Assembly (NCBI GenBank): GCA_035079385.1
Contig: JAVHKY010000004.1
Coordinates: forward strand, 16,399,001 to 16,463,000
Source of the DNA: Aspidiotus rigidus
Lineage: Eukaryota > Arthropoda > Insecta > Hemiptera > Diaspididae
Reading direction: 5' to 3'
DNA: 64,000 bases
Under the pieces are notes generated by a model, which was given only the letters and a program-made list of their open reading frames with translations, was not told the origin of the DNA and made no database searches. Made by a program: the position numbers and the translations under genes. Positions 25,585 through 35,492 of this stretch are shown here, piece after piece; position 1 is the first letter of the stretch, and every line of letters starts with the position of its first letter.

Positions 25585-28500
25585 GTTAGCATGATTAAGA
25601 TGGAAATAGTCTTATATATACAGGTTTACAACTTTCATTGTACTTCTTATATACCCATTCAAATCGAAAATTGGAAGTTGGAATGTCGACCACCCTATGA
25701 AAATATTTGTTGCCTCCTCCTCTTCTTTGACTTACGTCAATATCATGCTGACCACCAGGTAGAAGTCGGTTCGTTTTCAGATCTTTAATTCCTCGATGTA
25801 CGATTTTTAGAAAGCGACGTTGGAGTGTACAAACAGAGGAAATCATTCCTAGACCACCTCCTGACAATCCAAAAAGTAGACCCTACTCTGCTGTCCGATA
25901 ATGATATTCGTGATGAAGTCAATACGTTCATGTTTGAAGTAAGTAGTGGAATAACTTTACTTACGTTACGAGAATTGATTATGTACGTCTATGTACATCA
26001 ATATTTCAATTTCTCACTCCATCAGGGACACGACACCATAGCTGCCGCAATTACATGGACACTTTTTCTGCTAGCTAATTACCCGGATGTACAGGTTAGT
26101 TTTAAAGGTTTTGATAAACGAACGGAGGTGGATACATCTGTTTGAAATATAATTTTTCAGGATAAAGTTCGTGACGAATTGAACGAGGTATTTTCGTCTG
26201 GAGAAGTTCATGAAATTACGATGAACGATCTAAATAAATTACAATACTTGGAAATGGTTTTAAAAGAATCCTTGAGATTGTATCCCAGCGTACCATATTT
26301 CACTCGGCTAATACCCTTCGATTTGCACATTGGTAAGTTTTCCGAGAGTTTGGAAAAGAGAATTTTACCGCGGTATCACCGCGATGAATAAAGACACAAA
26401 AAAGTAGTTTTCTTATGCGCCCTTCAAAATACAACCGCGTCTAGAATACTAACTTTGGATAAATCTACTTCCGGGTAGTGTTTTATAATCGCCGCTGATA
26501 ATGATGGCGATGAGTACCATTTAGACAAGTTGGAATCATAGCGCCAATCTAAAGGTGTACCCAGACAACCCTGAGCTACAGTACTGATGATACATAATTC
26601 ATCGTGGTACAATACTATTTTAGCATTCTTATAAAAATTTGATGAGTCCCCTCTTTGTGAAAATACTAGTTGTACGTTGTGATCCCACTTTTCAGCTATC
26701 GGATCATACACCTCAACATATACTGCGCCCTTTTCATCAGAACCTGCAACATGAAGTTTTCCTTGATGCATAACACATCCTGCAACTTTAGATAAGAAGG
26801 AAGGTTTGGATAATTTGTGCCATTCGTCAACACGAAGGTCATACCTTTGAGCCAAATTAGTTCCCTTTTCCTCTCCAATCAGATACAACATTCTGTGATC
26901 TGCTGTCGCTAAATATCCTCGGTCCACTTGGGTAAAATTTGGTGCAGGTAAAGAATACCACATGTCCAGATCACAATTGTAACCAAAAATACCCCGCATC
27001 AGTTCCTTTTCATTGAACTTTTTCCAAGTTTCATATCTATTCTTGCGCCGTTCAAATCGATCAGTGTCAACCGAGCCGCCGTGAAGGTATATATTATTGC
27101 GTAATACGCACAAGTCACTTGAACGCATAGGGGGTGGAAATTCCAAATGGCGGTCCAACATTAATCGAGCAGAATGACCAACGGAGAATATCTGATTGTG
27201 TTCCAGCCGATACAATTTATCACCTATCGCAACATTTTGCATAATACTGGGGTATTTATGGCTTAGCTCATCCGTCAAACTCCACTCGGCCGATTTCCTA
27301 CTGAACACTTTCATTTTTTCCCTATACCGGACAAAAACATGCAGTTCTCTCATTTCATCTTTCATGAGTTCATTATTATTCAAAATATCTGTCTTCGTAT
27401 GATTCTTTTCGTGATCATCTTGATGTTTCATTGGTTCAGTAATGTGGTAGTTCGGCAAAAGTTTAGTTCCATTACTCATCTTCAATAATTCATCGAAATA
27501 CTGTTTTCTTTCATCGTAATTATAAGATACCCAACGCGTTAATAGCGTAAACGCTCCGAACCTGTCATTTTCACTACTGCATTCGGTGTGCCCATGTCTA
27601 AAAAGCATTGTCAATGTATGGTGGGATGCTTCCAAGAATTTCTTATCATCCACATACCGATCAATGTGTTTCACAATGTACTTGCTCAACGGCTTCATCA
27701 AATCGAACATTGATCCATCTTCGCAAACCGATACGAACGTATCAAAAACGTTCGGTATTGTATTTTCATTGTTTGCGCTATTCAGATACTCTACGCATCG
27801 TCGAAGGATGGAGTCCCTACTCCTTTTTACAAACACACACTCGCGGAGGATATCGCCTACATTTTGGTCATTGATATCGGTATCGGTATCCCAGCGACGC
27901 TCAAATTCACTTTCAGAAGCTATACTGCTGTCTTCACACAAGTAATTATTATCTTTAGAGAAATTCGAAGAAGTGCACTCACCAACAATAGGAAAGGGCT
28001 GGGACTGACCAGATTTTCTTTCGCTGGAATTCATATTTTTCTTGGAAAAACTTCCACAATGAACAAAATGAACAATATTTTGAATAATAATAATATTGTC
28101 CACTGATGGAAAGACAGACTTGTTGCGTAAGAGAGAGCTAAATTTTGAACCTCATTTGAACTAACAATAAACAATACTAATAATATAGTACGATAACGTG
28201 GATCATTGAACTGTATTAGTCACCAGTCGGTATTTCACGCCACATTGGATGGAAGTTGATTCCACGAGTCTTTCAAGTTCCATGTTCGTTATTTCGCACG
28301 CTCCCTCCTCGCTGGCATTTCGCAGCATTGCGTCTTGTATTCATGCCTTGGGCTGCACGTGTGACGAGAAAACGAGTCGGTATTTCACGCCACATTGGGA
28401 GGGAAGTTGATTCCACGAGTCTTCCAAGTTTTTGCGTTCGCACGCTCGCGTTGCGCGGTATTGCGTCTTGTATTCATGCTTTGGACTGTGGGTCCTTGGG

Positions 28501-31500
28501 CCTGTAGGGACTTTGAATATTTTCTAAAATGTTTTACTCGAAAAAAAGACGAAGTACAAGAATATTTTTCGACTTGAAAATTTTTTTCGAAATATTTTAC
28601 TCAACCGAAGTACCAAAATAAGTTTGGACTTCAAAAATTCTTTGAGATATTCTACTTGAAAAAACGATCAAGTCCGAGAATATTATTGGACTTCGAATAT
28701 TTTTGATGGTAATTCACTTGAAAAAAAGACAAAGTACCAGAATATTATTGGACTGATAATATTCTCCTGGATGATTTACTCAAAAAAACGACAGAGACCG
28801 AGATTAATACTGGACTTGGAATATTTTTTGAGGTATCTGATTCGAGAAACCGACGAAGTACAAGAATATATAAGTCTGTCAAAAATATTTATTTTATCAT
28901 TCTATTATCTATTTAATTATTTATAAAATGTATTTCTCCCGCCATATTACATACCTAAAATAACTTGTAATCCGTCGAGTAAATAGCCCAATAGGTAGCT
29001 GAAATGCTCGTTAAAATAAATAAAAAAAAAAGAATATTTTTGGACTTGGAAAATTTTTTTAGTTTCAAGATATTTGACTTGGAAAAACAACAAAGTATGA
29101 GAATATTTTCCAGGATATTCTACTTGAAAAATGACAAAGTCCAAGAATAATATTAGACTCGGTATATTCTTCGAGATATTTTACGCGAGAAAATGACAAA
29201 AACAAGAAAGTACCAGAATATATATTTTTGGGCTTAGAATATTTCTCGTGATCTTTCAAAAAAGAATAAAGTTTTGGAACATTTTTCGACTTACAATATT
29301 TTCTGAGATATAACTAATTGTTTTTTCAAGTAAAACATCTCAAAACAATTCTCCAAGTCCAAAATGTTCTTGTACTTGGGTTGTTTTTGGAGTAAAATAT
29401 TTCAAAAAATATTCCAAGTACAAAATTATTCTCACACTCAGTTGTTTTTTGAGTAAATCAACCAGGAAAATATCCCAAGTCCAAAAAAATTCTTTTACTC
29501 TGTCGTTTCCTCGAGTAAAATATCTCGAAAAATATTCCAAGCCCAGCCGTATTAATCTCGGACTCGGTCGTTTTTTTGAGTAAATCATTCAGGAAAATAT
29601 TCCAAGTCTAATGATATTCTGGTACTATGTCCTTTTTTTAAGTAAAATACTTCAAAAAATAATTCAAGTCCAATAATATTTTCGGATTTTGTTGTTTCCT
29701 TCAAGTAAAACACCAAAAACATTTTCCAAGTCCAAAAATATTCTTGTACTTCGTCGTTTTCTCGAGTTAAATACCTCAAAACATATTTCAAGTCCAGTAT
29801 TAATCTCGGACTGTGTTGTTTTTTTGAGTAAATCATCCAGGAGAATATTATCAGTCCAATAATATTCTGGTACTTTGTCTTTTTTTCAAGTGAATTACCT
29901 TCAAAAATATTCGAAGTCCAATGATATTCTCGAACTTGGTCGTTTTCTCAAGTAGGATATCTCAAAGAATTTTTGTTTTTCGAACTCCAAACATATTTTG
30001 GTACGTCGGTCGTTTTTTAGAGAAAAATATTTCGAAAAAGATTTTCAAGTCCAAAAATATTCTTGTATTTCGTCTTTTTTCAAGTAAAACATTTTGGAAA
30101 ATAATTTTTCAAAGTCCATACAGACCAGAGGACCCACAGTCCAAAGCATGAATACAAGACGCAATACCGCGCAACGCGAGCGTGCGAACGCAAGAACTTC
30201 GAAGACTCGCGGAATCAACTTTCCTCCCAATGTGGCGTGAAATACCGACTCGTGACGAGAAAAGGATGCTCATTGTCCATACACCATTTCTCTCTGATTA
30301 GAGAAATGGTGTTCCTGTCAAATGAGCATCCTTTTTTTATTGTACAGTCACATGTCTGTACGGACTTTGAATATTTTCCAAAATGTTTTACTCGAAAAAA
30401 AGACTAGGTACAAGAATATTTTTGGACTTGAAAATTTTTTTCGAAATATTTTACTCAAAAAAACGACCGAAGTACCAAAATATGTTTGGACTCAGAAAAT
30501 TTTTTGAGATATTTCACTTGGAAAAACAACGAAGTACTAGTTGGACTTTGAATATTTTCCTGGAGGATTTACTCATAAAAACGACTGAGTCCGAGAATAG
30601 TATTAGACTTGGAATTTTTTTGAGGTATTCAAGTCGCGAAAAAGAACGGAGTACAAGAATATTTTTGGACTTGAGATATTTTCCTGCATAATTTATTCGA
30701 AAAAACGACAAAGTTTGAAAATAATTTTTTACTTGGAATATTTTTTGAGATTTTCACTTTAAAAAACAACCCTTGTACACAAGAATATTTTTTGGACTTG
30801 GAAAATTGTTTTGAGGTGTTTTAATTGAAAAAACAATCAGGTATATTTCAGAAAATATTGTAAGTCAAAAAATGTTCCAAAACTTCATTCTTTTTTGAGC
30901 AATCATAAGAAATATTCTAAGCCCAAAAATATATTCTGGTACTTTCTTGTTTTTGTCATTTTCTCGCGTAAAATACCTCGAAGAATATTCGGAGTCTAAT
31001 ATTAGGACTCTGTCATTTTTCAAGTAAAATATCCTGAAAAATATTCTCATACTATTTTGTTTTTTTGAGTCAAATATTTTAAAATACATAAAAAAATAAT
31101 ACCTCGTAAAATAATCCAAGGCCTATAATATTCTCGAACTTTGTAGTTTTGACATGTTTCATGTCTTTTCTCTCACCAGACCCCGATTTTGAAATTCGCG
31201 AGTACACCCCCCCCCCTCCCGCGTCAAGAGAGACCGTGCGCGTGCAAATCTCTACCCCGTGAGTAATTCAGAAATTTGCGAGTACACCCCGCGTGCGCAT
31301 GCGATATTTCTCATACCATTCTCATACAACCGCAACGCGAATGAGCCCCAGGAAAGGCGATACCTCAAAATATTTCTCATACCAGCGCGAAAGGTGAAAC
31401 CCCAAAATATTGTATATAAGATTCATGCTAAACTGAGACCGGGAGCAAGAAAGAGGGCGAACGAGCGGAGCGAGTGAGGCCCACGAAAGGCAATACCTCA

Positions 31501-34500
31501 AAATATTTCTCATTCCAGACTTCGCTCGTTCTCCCCAAGAATGTTTTATATCAGACTTATGCTAAACCAAAACAGGGACCAAGAAAGAGGGCGAACAAGC
31601 GGAGCGAGTGAGCCCCACAAAAGCCGATAGCCCAAAAAATATTTCTCTGAGCCCTATTGTTCCTATGAGACAACAATACTACCTAACGTTCTTTTTAAAC
31701 AGCCGGAAAAGACATGAAACATGATCTTTATTCATTTTTTTTTTTTTTTTTTTCAAGTGAAATACTTAAGAAACTTTTACAAGCCCAAAAATATTCCTGT
31801 ACTCCGTCGTTTCTCGAGTTAAGTACCTCAAAAAAATTCCAAGTCCAATATTATTCTCGGACTCTGTCGTGTCGTTTTTATTAGTAAATCATCCAGGAAA
31901 ATATTCTAAGTTCAATAATGTTCTAGCACTTCGTAATTGTTTTTTCAAGTGAAATATCTCAAAGAATTTTCCGAGTCCAAACATATTTTGGTACTTTGGT
32001 CGTCTTTTTGAGTAAAATATTTTGAAAAAAATTTTCAAGTTCAAAAATATTCTTGTGCTTTGTCTTTTTTTCCAGTAAAACATTGTGGGATTTTGGAAAA
32101 AATTTTGATGTCCATACGGACCCGCAGTCCAAGGCATGAATACAAGACGCAACGCCACAAAATGCGAGCGAGCGTGCAAAGTACTATATGGTCCAGCAGT
32201 CGCGAGATTCAATTTTTACATGGGCTCTTATGGGAAATTTGAAAAAATTCGCAGAAATACTTGAATATCTCCAAAACTATTACATTTCAAGAAAAAATGA
32301 AGAGATGTGAATTCATTCAGCATAAAATTTCCTTTCAGAAAAGTCTGCTCTCGAATGAATCCGTTTAAATTTTTTTTCCCATAAGAATACACGTAACGCG
32401 ACTCTGCGATGTCTGGTGGGATAAATCAGGTTAACAGAATTCGGGTACATGAATTTAACTCGTATTATACGGCGCGTACGTTATCTTGTTCTTCTAGGTA
32501 TCTTTAATATGGTCCAAGGTGCGAACCATTGACTATACATACTTCGTAAGCGAAGTATGTATAGTCAATGGTGCCAACAAACAGCTAGTACATGACATAG
32601 TCACACATAATAATATAATGAGCGCGAGCTCCGCTAGGAGCGCTACGCGAGTATAGTATAACAAGGATGGATGATAACGACAACGTAGTAGGCGAAACCA
32701 ATTTCCAACATCCACAGAAAATGGACTGAGTTAGGCCTATTTGTGATAACAAAAATATCGATTGAGATCGATTTCTTTGGCAAGAGTACTCACTCTACAA
32801 GAAATCGGTCCAATGAGCATTTTGGCTCCCATATCAGTGTTGGAAATTGAACGTTCCCAGGAATTCAATTTTGGACTGGGAATGGGAATTCCATCGGGAA
32901 TGCCCAGTGGATTCACATTCTACCTTGTTTTCTCATTATTTAGGGCCAGCTGCCTCTCTTTTTCATTTGGAAGGACTAGAATGACGATGTTTTTAACAAA
33001 ATAGTTTTAAACATTATTTTGTTTAGAACAGAATTTAAAACACTAGTAAAAAAATCAGCAAAAATAAACAATTGAGGACGTATCTCGGAGGCCCGTTTTG
33101 CGGAGACCATGATTTTTAGACGTTTCAGTTCATTGCCGATCTTTTCTTTTCTTTTTTTTTTTTTTTTTTTGTATCTATGGGATTTTACCCATCTCCGTAA
33201 GAAGAGCCTCCGCGTCATCTCTTCTCTCCCGTTTCCTCTGAATTCAATATTCAACAGATTGACAATGTAATAAGCAAACGTCGATCGGAAAATTTTCTTA
33301 AGTTTTGAAAATTATAAACAATTTATCACTTAACATTAATCGTAATTTTAAACCTTTGAAAAATATAAAACTCGAATTATAGAACACTTTGTATGACTTA
33401 TGATTATTCTATGAATTTGTTCTATTCAAGAGCTACCGTATTTAGTTCAAAAGAAAATTTTATGTACCTACTTAGTACCTACACATTAATCTGCGTACAG
33501 TTACAGGAGGATATATAATTCCCGCCGAAACCAACGTGGGCGTGCTGACGTATATGGTACACAGGAATCCGGACGTTTTCGAAGATCCGGAGAAATTCGA
33601 TCCTCAACGTTTTTCACCCGAAAAAGCTAAAGCTTATCACCCTTACGCGTATTTGCCTTTCAGTGCCGGATACCGGAATTGCATTGGTAAGAAAAAAAAA
33701 CAACCAAAATTTCTGTTAAATAAGTCTTTTTGGTTCGAGGGTTTTTAAAATTATTATACCGTCAGTACGCTGCGAGGTGTACCTACGTACTGAAAGTAAA
33801 ATGAAAGAAACGAATCAGAATGTTTTATATTAATCGTGATCAAAATTGCAGATGTAGGAAAATTTTTTTATTTAATTTTATTTTTAGAAATGAGCCTAGG
33901 AAACAGTGAAAAAAGAAATAATTTACATTACAGCTTGTTTTCTAGAATTTTTGTCATTAAATGTTTCCTGCATTGATACCTGGTACCCTTCTATTACAAA
34001 CTCTTCCGAATACTCTTTGAACAAATTTCTGGGAACTTCATTTGAGAGAAGCGAAGAAAAAGGAATGCTGGAGTTTTCGCGTTGAACTTTATTAAAAGCC
34101 TATCATCAAGCTTGGTCCCTTTTTACCTATTTCTGAACGAAAATGTTCCTCAACTCTTGTTCCCAATTTAATCTTAGTCCATCTCCGTGAAACGTACTGT
34201 CGCTGGGCAGCCTTCTACCAAAATGTAAAGGAAGGTAACAATCTGCGCGTGGCTTTCACGTTCTATTATTTTGATAGAATTGTTAGAGATAGATGAGTAA
34301 ATGCGTGGAAGCTCGACCAGGAAGTAATAGTAGATCTACCGAGAGTCGTATAATAATTGGCGAGATGCAGGTTTGGTGTCTTATTTTGTTTGTTGATGAC
34401 TGATGATTGTGCTACAATGACGCACAATGATAGTTGATGATGGTTTATAATAAGCTTTTGTAGTGTGTACGGTACTCCATCTGCGAGTGGTCTTGTGACT

Positions 34501-35135
34501 AAGTCGCTACATCTACCCCCCCCCCCCCCCCTCAAGAAGTGAAGCGTTTGGAACTTGCATTATTTGAACAGAAGCGTTATCCGTGAGCCTGATATAATCA
34601 AAAGCTCCAGTCCTGTTAGACTCCAGTACCCTCACTGCTAGTGCCAAGTGAAACTGGGCTTACCGTTCGAGTGCATTCTCAGAGAGATTCGTGTCACAGT
34701 CGCCAAATATGTAGGTATGGTAGGTACCGACAAGGAATGAACATGACACAACGTCTACACACACATTTGATATAACTGGGGGTTGAACTTTTGCACACTT
34801 GCCGGTTGAGCAGGAACTACAACAACACATCAGCAACTAACACGTCCCCAAAAAATCAATTATGGTGGAAGTCTAATATAAATATGACTGGGAAGAATTT
34901 CTGTAGGCTATTCATTGAAGTGGACAATATTTAATTACGCTTTTCATTCTATTTTTCAGGACAACGATTCGCTATGATAGAGGGTAAATTTGTATTGTCC
35001 ATCGTATTAAAGAAATTCCGCGTTTCTTCTACGTTGAAACGAGAAAACGTCAAAATCGATCCATCAGTCGTGCTACGAGCTAGCCCTCAAATAACTCTGT
35101 CATTTGCACCCACGATGTCAAATACCTTCCAATAA
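21890..35135 (+). CDS. Cytochrome P450, CYP4 family
   Basis: Membrane-bound ER monooxygenase; CYP4 members oxidise fatty acids, hormones or xenobiotics. Twelve phase-consistent exons: 21890-22076, 22878-22984, 23069-23159, 23301-23483, 23794-23863, 25043-25169, 25441-25507, 25811-25938, 26026-26094, 26161-26332, 33507-33686 and 34960-35135, giving 518 aa. There is a hydrophobic N-terminal anchor (about residues 1-25) and the CYP4 helix-I signature EVNTFMFEGHDTI (313-325). ExxR is at 379-382 (ESLR), with PEKFDPQRF and the heme loop PFSAGYRNCIGQ, whose Cys ligand is at about 459. The second Thr of the usual GHDTT is Ile. Intron 10 (26333-33506) is filled with an antisense gene and inverted repeats. 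Subfamily and substrate cannot be told from the sequence alone. AATAAA overlaps the stop codon. Confidence 0.95.
22457..22486. repeat. Poly(T) run in P450 intron 1
   Basis: About 30 consecutive T; simple repeat, possibly the tail of an old antisense retroposon, but nothing recognisable is attached. Confidence 0.7.
25542..25581. repeat. (TA)n microsatellite in P450 intron 7
   Basis: About 20 TA units in the short intron between exons 7 and 8. The run is self-complementary and will be length-variable. Confidence 0.85.
26424..28103 (-). CDS. BACK-Kelch domain protein, single exon, nested antisense in P450 intron
   Basis: One uninterrupted ORF of 559 codons; a second Met at about residue 24 (MNSSERKSG) may be the true start. 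About residues 115-215 match a BACK domain (YIVKHIDRYVDDKKFLEAS, then RWVSYNYDERKQYFDELLKM). The C-terminal half has degenerate Kelch blades (IYLHGGS, HRMLYLIGEE, KLHVAGSDEKGAVYVEVYD). The N-terminal ~100 residues are acidic and low in structure, and the BTB domain that normally recruits Cullin-3 is absent. KLHL proteins are substrate adaptors of CUL3 ubiquitin ligases; without BTB this one may act differently. Its lack of introns and its position 92 bp past P450 exon 10, antisense, suggest a retroposed copy. The intact reading frame suggests it is expressed and selected. Confidence 0.85.
   Translation of the reverse strand: MDNIIIIQNIVHFVHCGSFSKKNMNSSERKSGQSQPFPIVGECTSSNFSKDNNYLCEDSSIASESEFERRWDTDTDINDQNVGDILRECVFVKRSRDSILRRCVEYLNSANNENTIPNVFDTFVSVCEDGSMFDLMKPLSKYIVKHIDRYVDDKKFLEASHHTLTMLFRHGHTECSSENDRFGAFTLLTRWVSYNYDERKQYFDELLKMSNGTKLLPNYHITEPMKHQDDHEKNHTKTDILNNNELMKDEMRELHVFVRYREKMKVFSRKSAEWSLTDELSHKYPSIMQNVAIGDKLYRLEHNQIFSVGHSARLMLDRHLEFPPPMRSSDLCVLRNNIYLHGGSVDTDRFERRKNRYETWKKFNEKELMRGIFGYNCDLDMWYSLPAPNFTQVDRGYLATADHRMLYLIGEEKGTNLAQRYDLRVDEWHKLSKPSFLSKVAGCVMHQGKLHVAGSDEKGAVYVEVYDPIAEKWDHNVQLVFSQRGDSSNFYKNAKIVLYHDELCIISTVAQGCLGTPLDWRYDSNLSKWYSSPSLSAAIIKHYPEVDLSKVSILDAVVF
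28223..30251. mobile_element. Foldback-type inverted repeat with 62-bp tandem arms (FB-A1)
   Basis: A non-repeated end segment (CGAGTCGGTATTTCACGCC at 28373) runs through the GCGTTCGCACGCTCGCG and GACTGTGGGTCC segments into an array of ~62-bp units. The same order returns inverted and ends at about 30251. The forward arm covers about 28503-29280 and the reverse arm about 29290-30110. Unit spacing measured between successive GACT motifs is 56, 62, 62 and 62 bp. A diverged extra copy of the end segment precedes it (28223-28358). No coding capacity. The layout matches the known architecture of Drosophila foldback (FB) elements, whose long inverted ends are made of short tandem repeats; sequence homology to FB is not claimed. 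Confidence 0.7.
28875..29035 (+). mobile_element. Short LINE 3'-end insertion in the FB-A1 left arm
   Basis: The 62-bp array is interrupted by unrelated sequence ending in GAAATGCTCGTTAAAATAAA and a run of A. This resembles the 3' end of the LINE fragment at 48.3-49.8 kb (AAATGCTCATTAAACAAATA). A severely 5'-truncated LINE insertion is the simplest reading. Confidence 0.45.
30257..30338. other. Imperfect hairpin, about 80 nt, between two foldback units
   Basis: AAAGGATGCTCATT pairs with AAATGAGCATCCTTT, and ACACCATTTCTCT pairs with AGAGAAATGGTGT. Between the two paired blocks lie a few mismatched bases, and the terminal loop is CTGATT or shorter. Size and bulging resemble a pre-miRNA, but equally a minute inverted-repeat element. 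It sits exactly between FB-A1 and the next array. Confidence 0.5.
30352..32215. mobile_element. Second 62-bp foldback array (FB-A2), interrupted
   Basis: Forward ~62-bp units occupy about 30357-30835 and inverted ones about 30850-31140 and 31740-32110. The inverted end segment follows at 32115-32190 (GACCCGCAGTCCAAGGCATG and onward). The matching left end segment is missing, so the unit is truncated on the left. It is split by the short TIR element at 31149-31726. Confidence 0.65.
31149..31726. mobile_element. Short TIR element nested in FB-A2
   Basis: Ends are inverted: GACATGTTTCATGTCTTTT at about 31149 and AAAAGACATGAAACATG at about 31707-31723. Foldback repeats resume on both sides, so this element inserted later. 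Its interior has GC-richer direct repeats (two copies of GCGGAGCGAGTGAG, near 31464 and 31598, each followed by CTCAAAATATTTCTC-like text). No transposase, so MITE-like. A single copy of the end motif also occurs at 4013-4032 in the Nipped-B intron. Confidence 0.6.
32526..32571. other. Perfect 46-nt hairpin
   Basis: CCATTGACTATACATACTTC plus G forms a 21-bp perfect stem with its inverse around the four-base loop TAAG. It lies in P450 intron 10. It may be an excision footprint, a minute element or a structured RNA; nothing further identifies it. Confidence 0.6.
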
Positions 35136-35136
35136 A
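35131..35136 (+). terminator. AATAAA overlapping the P450 stop codon
   Basis: The hexamer includes the TAA stop at 35133-35135. If used, the 3' UTR would be only about 15-30 bases. Other downstream signals may be used instead. Confidence 0.35.
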
Positions 35137-35492
35137 AGCAACTTCATAATTCTAGTTGTTCTTCTATTTTGGGTCTTTTCAATTCATCTTATTGACAATA
35201 TACTCTCATGCTTCCAGCATCGCTAAGAATTGTGCGATTTGTACTTAGGTAATTTCCAAAATATAATTATGAAATACTCGACTTTTTTCTGATTGCTTTT
35301 ATTACAAACGAGGTTGCTTTTCTAAGCTGGACAGTCTGTACCACGAAAAATTTTTTAAACTGCTTTAGCATGCTTGCAGTCAATAAAATCGGATCATATG
35401 TCACTATGTATTATGTAGATATAAAATGGCAATTCTAATTAAAGATGCGACAAGACTATGAAATTATGATTTGGGAACCACATTGACGCGCC

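Noticed and set aside
28256..30691. Many short ORFs on both strands with similar proteins
   Set aside because: They come from the 62-bp tandem units of FB-A read in different frames, not genes.
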